Below, piece after piece: positions 26,976-35,280 of a stretch of 52,128 nt of DNA (its first letter is position 1; the number at the start of each line of letters is the position of its first letter). Source of the stretch: Nitrosomonas eutropha (lineage in GTDB: Bacteria > Pseudomonadota > Gammaproteobacteria > Burkholderiales > Nitrosomonadaceae); the NCBI RefSeq assembly GCF_003201195.1, contig NZ_QICQ01000021.1:1-52128 (forward strand). The letters are read 5' to 3'. The translations under genes were made by a program, and so were the position numbers. The notes beneath the pieces were generated by a model. The model was given only the letters and a program-made list of their open reading frames with translations, was not told the DNA's origin and did no database searches.

Positions 26976-28253
26976 ATGAGACACACTCCATGGGAAGTGA
27001 AGAATAGGGATAAAGGCAATGATAGCGATCTTGGGGTTGTTGTATTTACTTCACTTTTTCCACATCCCGGTCAGCCTAATGCGGGATTGTTCATTCGTGA
27101 GCGTATGTTTCGAGTGGGTAAACATCTGCCGCTTGTGGTAATTGCTCCTGTTCCTTGGTTCCCATTGCAGGGGATTCTGCGCCGCTGGCGCCCTCATTTC
27201 AGGCCAGATGCACCTTATCAGGAGTATCAGCAAGATTTTGAAATTTACCATCCACGTTTTTTTTCTGTACCTGGATTTCTGAAATTTCTGGATGGTTTTT
27301 TCATGGCATTAGGTAGTTTGCTGACTTTGTGGCAGCTTAAGCAACGTTTCGATTTTCAGATTATTGATGCACATTTTGCTTATCCGGATGGGTACGCTGC
27401 AAGCCTTTTGGGAAAATGGTTTCGAGTTCCCGTCACTATTACCTTGCGAGGGACGGAAGCGCGGCTTTCCTGTAGATTTTTATACCGTTTCCTCATGCGT
27501 AAAGCCATGATACGTGCCGTAAAAATTTTTTCAGTATCGGATTCTTTAAAGCGAGTAGCGGTGACAGTCGGAATTCAGGAAGGCAAAATACTCGTAGTAG
27601 GAAATGGTGTAGATCTTGATAAATTTTGTCGTGTTGATCGGCTTGAAGCACGCAGGAGCTTGGGGATACCGGAAGATATACCAATATTGGTGTCAGTGGG
27701 TGGTCTTTGTGAACGTAAGGGGTTTCACCGTGTTATCGAGTGCTTGCCTGATTTAAGAAAAATTTATCCTGATATTCGGTTTCTGATAGCAGGTGGGGCA
27801 AGTGCCGAGGGTGACTGGACTGGGAGATTGAAGCAACAAGTTTCTGAATCCGGGCTGGAGGAGCATGTCCGATTTCTGGGTATTGTTTCGCCGGATCGTT
27901 TGAAAATCCTGCTTTCAGCCGCTGATCTGTTTGTGCTTGCTACAAGAAACGAAGGCTGGGCCAATGTATTTCTTGAAGCGATGGCTTGTGGCTTGCCAGT
28001 TGTCACTACTAATGTGGGAGGGAATGCTGAAGTCGTCTGTAATACAGAGTTAGGTAAATTAGTACCCTTTAATGATCAACAGGCACTTAGGTCGGCGATT
28101 GATAATGCTTTAAAGAGCAATTGGAATCAGCAAAAAATTATTGATTATGCATATAAAAATTCTTGGGATCAGAGAGTTGCTGTGCTTGTAGAAGAATTTA
28201 CGAAAATTGCTGCTCAATCAGAGCAGGCGAAACGATATGGATCATTAAGATAG
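26976..28253 (+). CDS. GT4 glycosyltransferase of the exopolysaccharide cluster
   Basis: A 425-residue GT-B glycosyltransferase. The N-terminal domain starts with VVVFTSLFPHPGQPNAGLFI and continues through DAHFAYPDGYAASLLGKWF and the substrate segment VTITLRGTEARL. The GT4 domain has VVGNGVDLDKF, SVGGLCERKGFHRVIE and the E-x7-E motif EGWANVFLEAMACGLPVV. A hydrophobic stretch near residue 105 may touch the membrane. The donor and acceptor sugars cannot be told. The next gene, a PaaK-like enzyme, starts 11 bases after its stop, so the two are probably cotranscribed. Confidence 0.88.
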   Translation: MRHTPWEVKNRDKGNDSDLGVVVFTSLFPHPGQPNAGLFIRERMFRVGKHLPLVVIAPVPWFPLQGILRRWRPHFRPDAPYQEYQQDFEIYHPRFFSVPGFLKFLDGFFMALGSLLTLWQLKQRFDFQIIDAHFAYPDGYAASLLGKWFRVPVTITLRGTEARLSCRFLYRFLMRKAMIRAVKIFSVSDSLKRVAVTVGIQEGKILVVGNGVDLDKFCRVDRLEARRSLGIPEDIPILVSVGGLCERKGFHRVIECLPDLRKIYPDIRFLIAGGASAEGDWTGRLKQQVSESGLEEHVRFLGIVSPDRLKILLSAADLFVLATRNEGWANVFLEAMACGLPVVTTNVGGNAEVVCNTELGKLVPFNDQQALRSAIDNALKSNWNQQKIIDYAYKNSWDQRVAVLVEEFTKIAAQSEQAKRYGSLR

Positions 28254-28264
28254 ACAGTAAGTTT

Positions 28265-29620
28265 ATGCCTAATATTAGTACTCATTTGGTATCCAGGTTT
28301 CTTTTTCCACTTCATGAACAGATTAAAAAACACAGCAGTGTTAATGTGCGTAAGTCTATGGAGAACACCCAGTGGTTTTCTCCTGAAGAGATTACACAGT
28401 TACAGATTGAAAGATTGCGTCAATTACTCATCTACGCGAATACTCATGTTCCTTATTACCAAAAACTATTTGCCGGGTTAAATTTTCAGCCGGAAAAGAT
28501 AAATGTGTTGGCTGATTTGCAGCATCTACCTTTTCTGGACAAACCAGCGATTCGTGCCAATCTGGAAGCACTTAAATCCAATCAGGCGCGTCATCTGGCT
28601 CGCTTCAATACGGGTGGATCAAGTGGCGAGCCGCTGGTGTTTTTTATCGGGAAAGAGCGTGTCAGTCACGATATCGCTGCCAAGTGGCGTGCTACACGTT
28701 GGTGGGGAGTGGATATAGGAGATCCGGAGATTGTGGTGTGGGGCTCTCCAATCGAGTTGGGGGCGCAGGATGCATTACGTGCCGTGCGCGACCGTCTGTT
28801 TCGCAGCAAATTGCTACCGGCATTTGAAATGTCTGATCAAAAAGTAGAGAGTTTCCTCAGTACTATCTGTGAATTTCGACCCAAAATGTTGTTTGGCTAT
28901 CCCTCAGCTTTATCCCATATCGCGAAACATGCTGATAAAACCGGCATCATCATGCGCAATCTGGGTATTAAGGTGGCATTTGTGACATCTGAACGGCTGT
29001 ATGGCGATCAGCGTAAGCAGATCAGCGATACGTTTGGCTGCCGGGTAGCAAATGGCTATGGCAGCCGGGATGCAGGTTTTATTGCGCATGAATGCCCTGC
29101 AGGCGGGATGCATATTACCGCTGAGGATATTATTGTTGAAATTGTCGACTCTCACGGCCATCCTCTCCCGCATGGGGAGTCAGGTGAGATTGTCGTGACT
29201 CATCTGGCCAGCAGGGATTTTCCTTTTATTCGTTATCGAACCGGTGATATTGGCACGCTTGATGACAAGGTATGTGACTGCGGACGTGGCTTGCCGCTGA
29301 TCAGGGAAATACAGGGTCGCAGCACTGATTTCGTCGTCGCCCGGGATGGTACAGTCATGCATGGCCTGGCACTGATTTACATCCTGCGAGATATGCCGCA
29401 GATAAAAACATTTAAAATCATACAGGAAAGTATAGATCTTACCCACGTACTAATCGTTACTGAGGGCGGCTTGAGTCAAGTGGATACAGGCCAGATTATT
29501 GCGTTATTCCAGGCTCGGTTGGGCCGGGGTGTAATAATCAAAATAGAGCAGGTATCCGAAATTTCAGCCGAGAAATCAGGCAAATTTCGCTATGTGATCA
29601 GCAAAGTGGCTGCAGGTTGA
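28265..29620 (+). CDS. PaaK/CapK-like adenylate-forming enzyme
   Basis: The protein has 451 residues from ATG 28265; the longer frame to 28163 overlaps the glycosyltransferase. It is a member of the phenylacetate-CoA-ligase-like branch of the adenylate-forming superfamily: the phosphate-loop FNTGGSSGEPLVFF, the adenine motif NGYGSRDAGFIAHECPAGG and the FIRYRTGDIG motif are intact, with a Cys pair in CDCGRG. In surface-polysaccharide loci such proteins (CapK-like) are common; they may activate an acid for glycan or lipid decoration. Phenylacetate degradation genes are absent here, so that role is unlikely. The substrate is unknown. Confidence 0.85.
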   Translation: MPNISTHLVSRFLFPLHEQIKKHSSVNVRKSMENTQWFSPEEITQLQIERLRQLLIYANTHVPYYQKLFAGLNFQPEKINVLADLQHLPFLDKPAIRANLEALKSNQARHLARFNTGGSSGEPLVFFIGKERVSHDIAAKWRATRWWGVDIGDPEIVVWGSPIELGAQDALRAVRDRLFRSKLLPAFEMSDQKVESFLSTICEFRPKMLFGYPSALSHIAKHADKTGIIMRNLGIKVAFVTSERLYGDQRKQISDTFGCRVANGYGSRDAGFIAHECPAGGMHITAEDIIVEIVDSHGHPLPHGESGEIVVTHLASRDFPFIRYRTGDIGTLDDKVCDCGRGLPLIREIQGRSTDFVVARDGTVMHGLALIYILRDMPQIKTFKIIQESIDLTHVLIVTEGGLSQVDTGQIIALFQARLGRGVIIKIEQVSEISAEKSGKFRYVISKVAAG

Positions 29621-29621
29621 A

Positions 29622-30242
29622 TTAATCAGCCGGATGCAGGTATGGTATCGGAACTCCCATCCATAACAATGCAACGATTATCAGAGCTATTCCAACGCCG
29701 ATGGTGCCGACGATCATGCCGGCGAAAATGGTCAGGCCATCTTTGCTGAGTAATCCGAGCGACATAATAAGAATACCCCAGCCTGGCAAAAAATTGATCA
29801 AGGGAATGGGCAGCGCAATAGAAATTGAAAAAATAAAAGAGAAGAGGCCAATGATTCGCTCCCAGGCATGCACGCTGATGTAGGTTAGCCGCGGGTGCAG
29901 GTGTCTTTCTATTTTTCGCAACCATGGTGTGATCTTGTTGATCAGTTTATCCAGTGTTTTTTTTCTTATTGCTTTCCTTGCCAGCCACTGGGGAATCCAG
30001 GGTGCCCTCATGCCGCATATCATCTGTACTGAAAAAATAAAAAGCGGAATAGCAAAAACAGTCGTAAAACCAGGTGGGGCGGGAATAGGAAGACAAATTG
30101 GCAAGGTGGCAATAGCCAGCAATACAGCAAATCCTCGTTCATCCAGAGAATGTTTGATCTGATCGACAGTGATCATCTCATTGTTATTTTGTATAACAAT
30201 CAGTTGTAATAATTCAGACGTATTTTTTTCTTTGTCCTCCAC
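29622..30242 (-). CDS. ExoD-family exopolysaccharide synthesis membrane protein
   Basis: A 206-residue ExoD-family protein: an N-terminal cytoplasmic region (ITVDQIKHSLDERGFAVLLA), Pro-rich hydrophobic segment LPICLPIPAPPGFTTVFAIP, and two or three further membrane segments near the C-terminus. The start is GTG at 30242, preceded by AAGGAGGG at 5 bases. It is convergent with the PaaK-like gene, one base apart. ExoD is linked to exopolysaccharide production in rhizobia, but its biochemical role is not known. Confidence 0.88.
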   Translation of the reverse strand: MEDKEKNTSELLQLIVIQNNNEMITVDQIKHSLDERGFAVLLAIATLPICLPIPAPPGFTTVFAIPLFIFSVQMICGMRAPWIPQWLARKAIRKKTLDKLINKITPWLRKIERHLHPRLTYISVHAWERIIGLFSFIFSISIALPIPLINFLPGWGILIMSLGLLSKDGLTIFAGMIVGTIGVGIALIIVALLWMGVPIPYLHPAD

Positions 30243-30520
30243 TACTCCCTCCTTGGTTGTTTCGATATAAAATTCAGGCCATTTCTGTTACCAGGATTAC
30301 TTTTCTACCGGGTTTTTGTAATACAGCCGTATGGCAACGAGCGATTTATCATGTTCTTTACCGTTTCTATGAATTTGCTTCCTGTAGAGGCTGTGCGCGA
30401 AACTATCGAATTGTAAAGCATTGCGACCGCTGGTGACCTGTGGCAATATCAATCGGTTGCAGTGGCAAATATTAGTTGTCTTGAACACGTTATCTCTTTT
30501 AGAGGAAAGAGGAGGATATT

Positions 30521-31000
30521 TTGGAAAAATTTATTGAACAGGTATCACTCTATATTCATGATGCCCCGATTTGGCCATTTACCCTGCTGGGTTTGGTTTT
30601 GGTTGTGGGGGTGGGGGTGGATATTATTAATCATCGGCGCCGAGCAGGAGCGGTGGAATATTACGACTCTGTTTTTCACGAGGAACTAATTGGTTTGTAT
30701 CCGGTGACCACTCGCTGGCCGGATGATCTGGTGGCCTATATGCAGCCTCGCCTGCCTGTGTTGCGGGATGCCTTTGAAGTCCTGAGAAATTTCATTCCAC
30801 AAAATCAGTTGCGTGAATATAACGTTGCATGGAACAAGTTCTACCAGTTTGCACGTCTAGGTGGAAATGAGCAGGAAGGTTTACCTGGAGGAAATGCACA
30901 GGACTTTACTGCAGAACAACTCAGTCAGCATCAACAGCAGCAGACTTTTCAGCAAATGGTTACAGTTTTGCTGGTTTATACTGAGCAGTTCAAAAAATAA
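30521..31000 (+). CDS. membrane-anchored protein of unknown function at the head of the lipid cluster
   Basis: The protein has 159 residues. The TTG start at 30521 is preceded by GAGGAGG. One transmembrane helix (LLGLVLVVGVGVDII, residues ~23-37) is followed by a cytoplasmic or periplasmic helical domain with several Trp/Tyr/Gln-rich stretches and FQQMVTVLLVYTEQFKK at the end. I do not recognise the family. It is co-directional with the following eight genes and 89 bases ahead of the acyltransferase gene, so it may belong to the same operon. The gap 30243-30520 holds no gene. Confidence 0.6.
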   Translation: MEKFIEQVSLYIHDAPIWPFTLLGLVLVVGVGVDIINHRRRAGAVEYYDSVFHEELIGLYPVTTRWPDDLVAYMQPRLPVLRDAFEVLRNFIPQNQLREYNVAWNKFYQFARLGGNEQEGLPGGNAQDFTAEQLSQHQQQQTFQQMVTVLLVYTEQFKK

Positions 31001-31089
31001 TCAGGTTGCAATTATATCCGGAAGGAAGTGTTCGATTTGTCGGACAAGTCGTTGCTTGAGCTTGAGCGAGCCTGTTTATTAATGAGGAC

Positions 31090-32247
31090 ATGAGCATATT
31101 CCCGGATCATCCATCGGAAGGAAAAATCGAAATTCTCCCGATTTCTGGTTTTCGCGGAGTAGGGAAGTTTATTGATGTACCTTGGCAAGTATATGCAGAT
31201 GATCCGCTGTGGGTGCCTCCTCTTCGGCTGGAACGGCGATTGTATTTCTCCAGATTCAATCCCTATTTCAAGCATGCCCAGTGGCAAGGATGGATCGCCT
31301 ACCGTAATAATCAGCCTGTTGGCAGAATTAGTGCACAGATAGATGAACTGCATCGGCAGCGGTACGGACCAGATACCGGACATTTTGGTATGCTGGAATC
31401 AATTAATGATGAAACCGTTTTTAGTGGGCTGATACAGGCGGCTGAAGATTGGCTGGTTAAACGGGGAGCGCGTCAGATCAGCGGGCCATTCAATTTTTCT
31501 ATTAACCAGGAGTGTGGCCTGTTGGTTCAGGGGTTTGATACCCCCCCTGTTTTCATGATGCCGTATTCACCTCGGTGGTATGTCAATCTGCTGGAACAAA
31601 ATGGTTATCATCCCGGGAAGGATTTGCTGGCTTACTGGCTTGAAACAGATTTTGAATCGCCTCCCGCCATGCAGACTATTGATCGTAAATATCAGCATCG
31701 GATAAAGATCAGGACGCTGCAACGCAATCGGTTTAGCGAGGAAATCGAGATCATGCGAAATATATTTAATGATGCATGGTCGGGGAATTGGGGATTCGTT
31801 CCCTTTACGCAGGAAGAATTTGCCGAACTGGGCAGTTCTTTACGCTGGCTGGTTCCGGATGAATTCGTCCAGATAGCAGAAATGGATGGGGAGCCTGTCG
31901 CTTTCATGGCAGTGCTACCAAATCTGAATGAAGTATTGCCAGATCTGAATGGAAATCTTTTTCCCTTTGGCTGGCTCCACCTGGTTAATAAACTGAAATC
32001 CAATTCAATTACCACCGGAAGAGTTCCCCTAATGGGTGTTCGCAAGCAATTTCATCATACGCTCTCCGGGATGGCATTGGCCTTCAAGGTTATTGATGCA
32101 CCAAGAAAAATAGCCAGAACCAGGGGTATTCAGCATGTTGAATTATCCTGGGTCTTTGAGGATAATCTGCCCATGCGTGCAATTCTCGAAAGAATAGGAG
32201 GGAAAGAGTACAAGCGTTATCGTATTTATGAGAAAACGTTGGCATGA
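31090..32247 (+). CDS. GNAT-like acyltransferase, candidate bacterial ceramide synthase-type enzyme
   Basis: The protein has 385 residues. Features are FIDVPWQVYADDPLWVPPLRLERR-like N-terminal sequence, WQGWIAYRNNQPVGRISAQI, GPFNFSINQECGLL, MMPYSPRWYVNLLEQNGYHP, and a C-terminal GNAT-like part ending GGKEYKRYRIYEK. The family is usually annotated as N-acetyltransferase. A GNAT-like protein has been shown to be the ceramide synthase in Caulobacter, in a cluster with a lipid kinase, nucleotidyltransferase and CDP-alcohol transferase, much like the genes that follow here. That parallel is inference: serine palmitoyltransferase is not in the window. AGGA precedes the ATG. It overlaps no gene and leads directly into the nucleotidyltransferase gene. 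Confidence 0.65.
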   Translation: MSIFPDHPSEGKIEILPISGFRGVGKFIDVPWQVYADDPLWVPPLRLERRLYFSRFNPYFKHAQWQGWIAYRNNQPVGRISAQIDELHRQRYGPDTGHFGMLESINDETVFSGLIQAAEDWLVKRGARQISGPFNFSINQECGLLVQGFDTPPVFMMPYSPRWYVNLLEQNGYHPGKDLLAYWLETDFESPPAMQTIDRKYQHRIKIRTLQRNRFSEEIEIMRNIFNDAWSGNWGFVPFTQEEFAELGSSLRWLVPDEFVQIAEMDGEPVAFMAVLPNLNEVLPDLNGNLFPFGWLHLVNKLKSNSITTGRVPLMGVRKQFHHTLSGMALAFKVIDAPRKIARTRGIQHVELSWVFEDNLPMRAILERIGGKEYKRYRIYEKTLA

Positions 32248-32298
32248 TCAGGATGCGATCAAATCAATCCAGCAAGACAAAATTCTGCTTTGTTCGCG

Positions 32299-33114
32299 AT
32301 GCGCGATAACGATCAATTTGCTGCCCTGGTATTGGCTGCCGACCGGGGTGATCAGGATCCTGTGGCAAGGTATACGGGAGCGGCATGCAAGGCTTATGCC
32401 CCTGTTTGTGGAAAACCAATGGTTATCCGGGTACTCGATGCCTTGAGCGGTTGTAACAAAATAAAATCTATTCTTCTGTGCGGCCCGCCCGAATCGCTGC
32501 TATCTGCATGCGGAGAACTCAAGCAACGTATAGAAAATAAGCAGGTAGATTGGGTGAAAAATCTGGACTCACCCGCCCGTAGTGCTGTTCATGGGCTCTC
32601 GCAAATCGATATGCATCAAAGAATTTTGCTGACGACAGCCGATCACGCCCTGTTGACGCCGGAAATTGTGGAATATTTCTTGCAAGCCTCCCGCAATCTG
32701 GAATGTGATGCGACTGTCGGGATCATCCGGTATGAAACTTTGCAAGACAGATATGGTAATGCCAGGCGCACGGTAATTCGTTTGCGTGATGGAAATTTCT
32801 GTGGCTGTAACTTGTTCACATTCAATTCTCGGGGGCGCACACTGGTGGATTTCTGGCAGCAGGCAGAGGCATTGCGCAAACGTCCCTGGAAACTGATCAA
32901 CCGGGTGCTGGGTTGGCGAGCTGTCTGGTCATATCTGACCGGACGTTTAACGCTTGATCAGGCGCTACAGGAAGTTTCAGAAAAAACAGGGGTGCAGGTG
33001 CGTCCGGTAATTTTGCCATTTCCTGAAGCAGGCATTGATGTTGATAAAGTGGAAGATTTACAGCTGGTAAAATCTGTTCTGGCCAAAGCAATATCGACAC
33101 ATCCACCGGTGTAG
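32299..33114 (+). CDS. MobA-like nucleotidyltransferase
   Basis: The protein has 271 residues from ATG 32299 (TTG 32290 also in frame). The N-terminal nucleotide-binding loop is degenerate relative to GxGx[16 protein letters not shown], then the conserved Lys in ACKAYAPVCGKPM, and LLTTADHALLT with the metal-binding Asp. The C-terminal part VILPFPEAGIDVDKVEDLQLV matches the end of NTP-transferase domains. It probably forms a CDP- or other NDP-activated head group or lipid intermediate for the phosphatidyltransferase three genes on. The exact substrate is unknown. Confidence 0.75.
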   Translation: MRDNDQFAALVLAADRGDQDPVARYTGAACKAYAPVCGKPMVIRVLDALSGCNKIKSILLCGPPESLLSACGELKQRIENKQVDWVKNLDSPARSAVHGLSQIDMHQRILLTTADHALLTPEIVEYFLQASRNLECDATVGIIRYETLQDRYGNARRTVIRLRDGNFCGCNLFTFNSRGRTLVDFWQQAEALRKRPWKLINRVLGWRAVWSYLTGRLTLDQALQEVSEKTGVQVRPVILPFPEAGIDVDKVEDLQLVKSVLAKAISTHPPV

Positions 33115-33132
33115 AACGGACAGCTGACTTTC

Positions 33133-34206
33133 ATGGGAATTATTGAAAGATATATCTCACGGGAACTATTACTTCCTTTCTTCGTAGTAACTATCATCCT
33201 GATCGGGCTTTTCGTAAGTTTCAGCGTTGCGCGTTTTTTAACCGGGGCGGTGGCTGAGACCTTGGGTGCCATAGCCATGTTCAAACTGGTGGGGCTGAAA
33301 ACTATTATTGCGCTGGAAGTGCTGGTGCCGATTGCTTTTTATGTTGCGGTAATCCATGGTTTAAGCCGGATGAACCGTGATCAGGAAATTAATGTGTTAC
33401 GTTCTGTCGGTTATGGTGACAACCAGATTATTCGTACTGTTTTCATAATTGCCCTACCCATTGCCGTCCTCAGTGGAGTCCTTTCCATTTATGCTCGCCC
33501 GTGGGCGTATGCAGAAAGCTATGTGATGAATGCACAGGCTGAAGCTGAGTTAAATACTGATCGATTTCAGCCAGGAAGATTCTACGGTAGTGAGAAAAGT
33601 GGCCGTGTAATCTTTATCCGGGGAAAAGATGATCTTGAAAAACGCATGGAAGGCATTTTTCACTACATCAGAACAGCTGAAAACAGAGAAATTATCGTAT
33701 CCCGAGAAGGTTACCAGCAGCCCATGACACAGGAGCAATGGCCGTATATTGAATTGCTGGACGGGAAAATCTATCGTCTTGGATATGATGCAGCCAGGGA
33801 TAGCACTGTTCAGTTTGAAAAGATGATTTACTTTAATGAAAACGATCAAGCTCAAAACTATCGACGCAAGGCTGCATCAACGCAATCATTATGGAATTCC
33901 GAGCAACCGCAGGAGATAGCGGAATTACAATGGCGGCTTTCCCGGCCAGCCGCAACCATTTTGCTGGCTTTGATCGCGGTTTCTTTTACCCGGACAGCGC
34001 CACGTAAAGATAAAGCTGATAGAACATTTATTGTTGCAGCGCTAGTATTCGCTGTTTATTACAACCTCAGTGGATTAGCGAAAACCTGGGTGGAGCAGGG
34101 CGTTGTTGCTGCCGTGCCGGGGATCTGGTGGGTATATGGATTGCTTCTCATGGTTGTTGTATTGCGCCTGCCTGAGCTCAGGTTATTCTTATCTGCAAGA
34201 AAATAG
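33133..34206 (+). CDS. lptF: LptF-type permease (YjgP/YjgQ family)
   Basis: A 357-residue inner-membrane protein with three N-terminal and three C-terminal transmembrane helices around a periplasmic beta-jellyroll. It begins MGIIERYISRELLLPFFVV; the jellyroll contains ENREIIVSREGY and GKIYRLGYD, and the second helix set starts near LQWRLSRPAATILLALI. LptF and LptG form the membrane part of the LptB2FG transporter that extracts lipopolysaccharide. Here the pair sits inside a lipid-synthesis cluster, not beside pepA, so it may be the general pair or one devoted to the cluster product. The stop overlaps the GTG of lptG by one base. Confidence 0.88.
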   Translation: MGIIERYISRELLLPFFVVTIILIGLFVSFSVARFLTGAVAETLGAIAMFKLVGLKTIIALEVLVPIAFYVAVIHGLSRMNRDQEINVLRSVGYGDNQIIRTVFIIALPIAVLSGVLSIYARPWAYAESYVMNAQAEAELNTDRFQPGRFYGSEKSGRVIFIRGKDDLEKRMEGIFHYIRTAENREIIVSREGYQQPMTQEQWPYIELLDGKIYRLGYDAARDSTVQFEKMIYFNENDQAQNYRRKAASTQSLWNSEQPQEIAELQWRLSRPAATILLALIAVSFTRTAPRKDKADRTFIVAALVFAVYYNLSGLAKTWVEQGVVAAVPGIWWVYGLLLMVVVLRLPELRLFLSARK

Positions 34207-35264
34207 TGAAGATCTGTTATCGCTACATCGCCTTGCAGGTTTTGACAGGGATGATTATTGCTACTGTGGTGCTGTTGCCCTTGTTCAGTTTTTTTGATCT
34301 GCTTGATCAGCTGGATGATGTGGGGAAAGGAACATATACCACCCGGGATGCTTTCCTGTATACGGCAATGCTGATGCCTCGCAGATTTATCCAGATTGCG
34401 CCTTTCATTGCGCTGCTGGGGACAGTAGGTGCGCTAGGCGGGTTAGCGGTCAGCCTTGAATTGGTGGCGATGCGCGTGGCAGGATTTTCTCCTTTGATGA
34501 TCAGCCTTGCCCCGATTGGAATCGGGGGGGGGCTTATCACCTCAACCATAGCACTTGAGTATTTGGTGGCGCCACAATTTCAACAGCAGGCGATTGTATT
34601 GCGTGCGGTGGCGTTGGAGCAAAGTGCGGAATTGGGGAAGGGGCTCGGAATCTGGACACGTAATGAGCAGAATATATTGCGTATTGGTGAAATGCTGCAT
34701 AAAGGGCGGGCAATAGATATCGAAGTCATGCATTTTGATAAACAGGGATTGATGACTGCCCATATACATGCGCAATATGCAGATATTTTCGACAAAAGTA
34801 TGTGGAAATTGCATGATGTTACTGTACGTATGTTTGCCCCAGATCGTATCTTTTCCAGGAAAGTACACGCACTTCAGTGGCACTCGTTTCTCGGCCCTGA
34901 AGATATCGCGACACTGACAAAACCGCCTGAAAGCCTGACCCCATTGGAGTTGTTGCACCATGCCGAATTCTTAAAGATGACCGGTCAGAAAGCGGATGCC
35001 TATGTTATGGCTTTATGGCGCAAGGTCGGTAGTGTAGTGATGACTATTGCAATGATTTTGATAGCAATTCCCTTCATTTTTGGCTCGGTGCGTGAAGGAT
35101 TGGGAGGAAAACTGGTTCTGGCTTCATTGATGGGGATCAGTATTTATCTGCTCGATCAGATTATCGCTAATATCGGGCTGGTATTTCAGTTGAATCCTAT
35201 CGTTGTTTCAATTGCACCTGGATCAATTCTGATTGTTATTGCAGCATATTGGCTGTTACGATGA
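34206..35264 (+). CDS. lptG: LptG-type permease (YjgP/YjgQ family)
   Basis: The protein has 352 residues and a GTG start at 34206 sharing a base with the lptF TAG. N-terminal helices include MIIATVVLLPLFSFFDLLDQ; RFIQIAPFIALLGTVGALGG is the conserved coupling region; the jellyroll follows; the C-terminal helices begin at GSVVMTIAMILIAIPFIFGS and end YWLLR. It is the partner of LptF in moving lipid out of the inner membrane. Translation is coupled to lptF. The next gene starts 16 bases on. Confidence 0.88.
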   Translation: MKICYRYIALQVLTGMIIATVVLLPLFSFFDLLDQLDDVGKGTYTTRDAFLYTAMLMPRRFIQIAPFIALLGTVGALGGLAVSLELVAMRVAGFSPLMISLAPIGIGGGLITSTIALEYLVAPQFQQQAIVLRAVALEQSAELGKGLGIWTRNEQNILRIGEMLHKGRAIDIEVMHFDKQGLMTAHIHAQYADIFDKSMWKLHDVTVRMFAPDRIFSRKVHALQWHSFLGPEDIATLTKPPESLTPLELLHHAEFLKMTGQKADAYVMALWRKVGSVVMTIAMILIAIPFIFGSVREGLGGKLVLASLMGISIYLLDQIIANIGLVFQLNPIVVSIAPGSILIVIAAYWLLR

Positions 35265-35280
35265 ACTTTCTGAGATAAAC

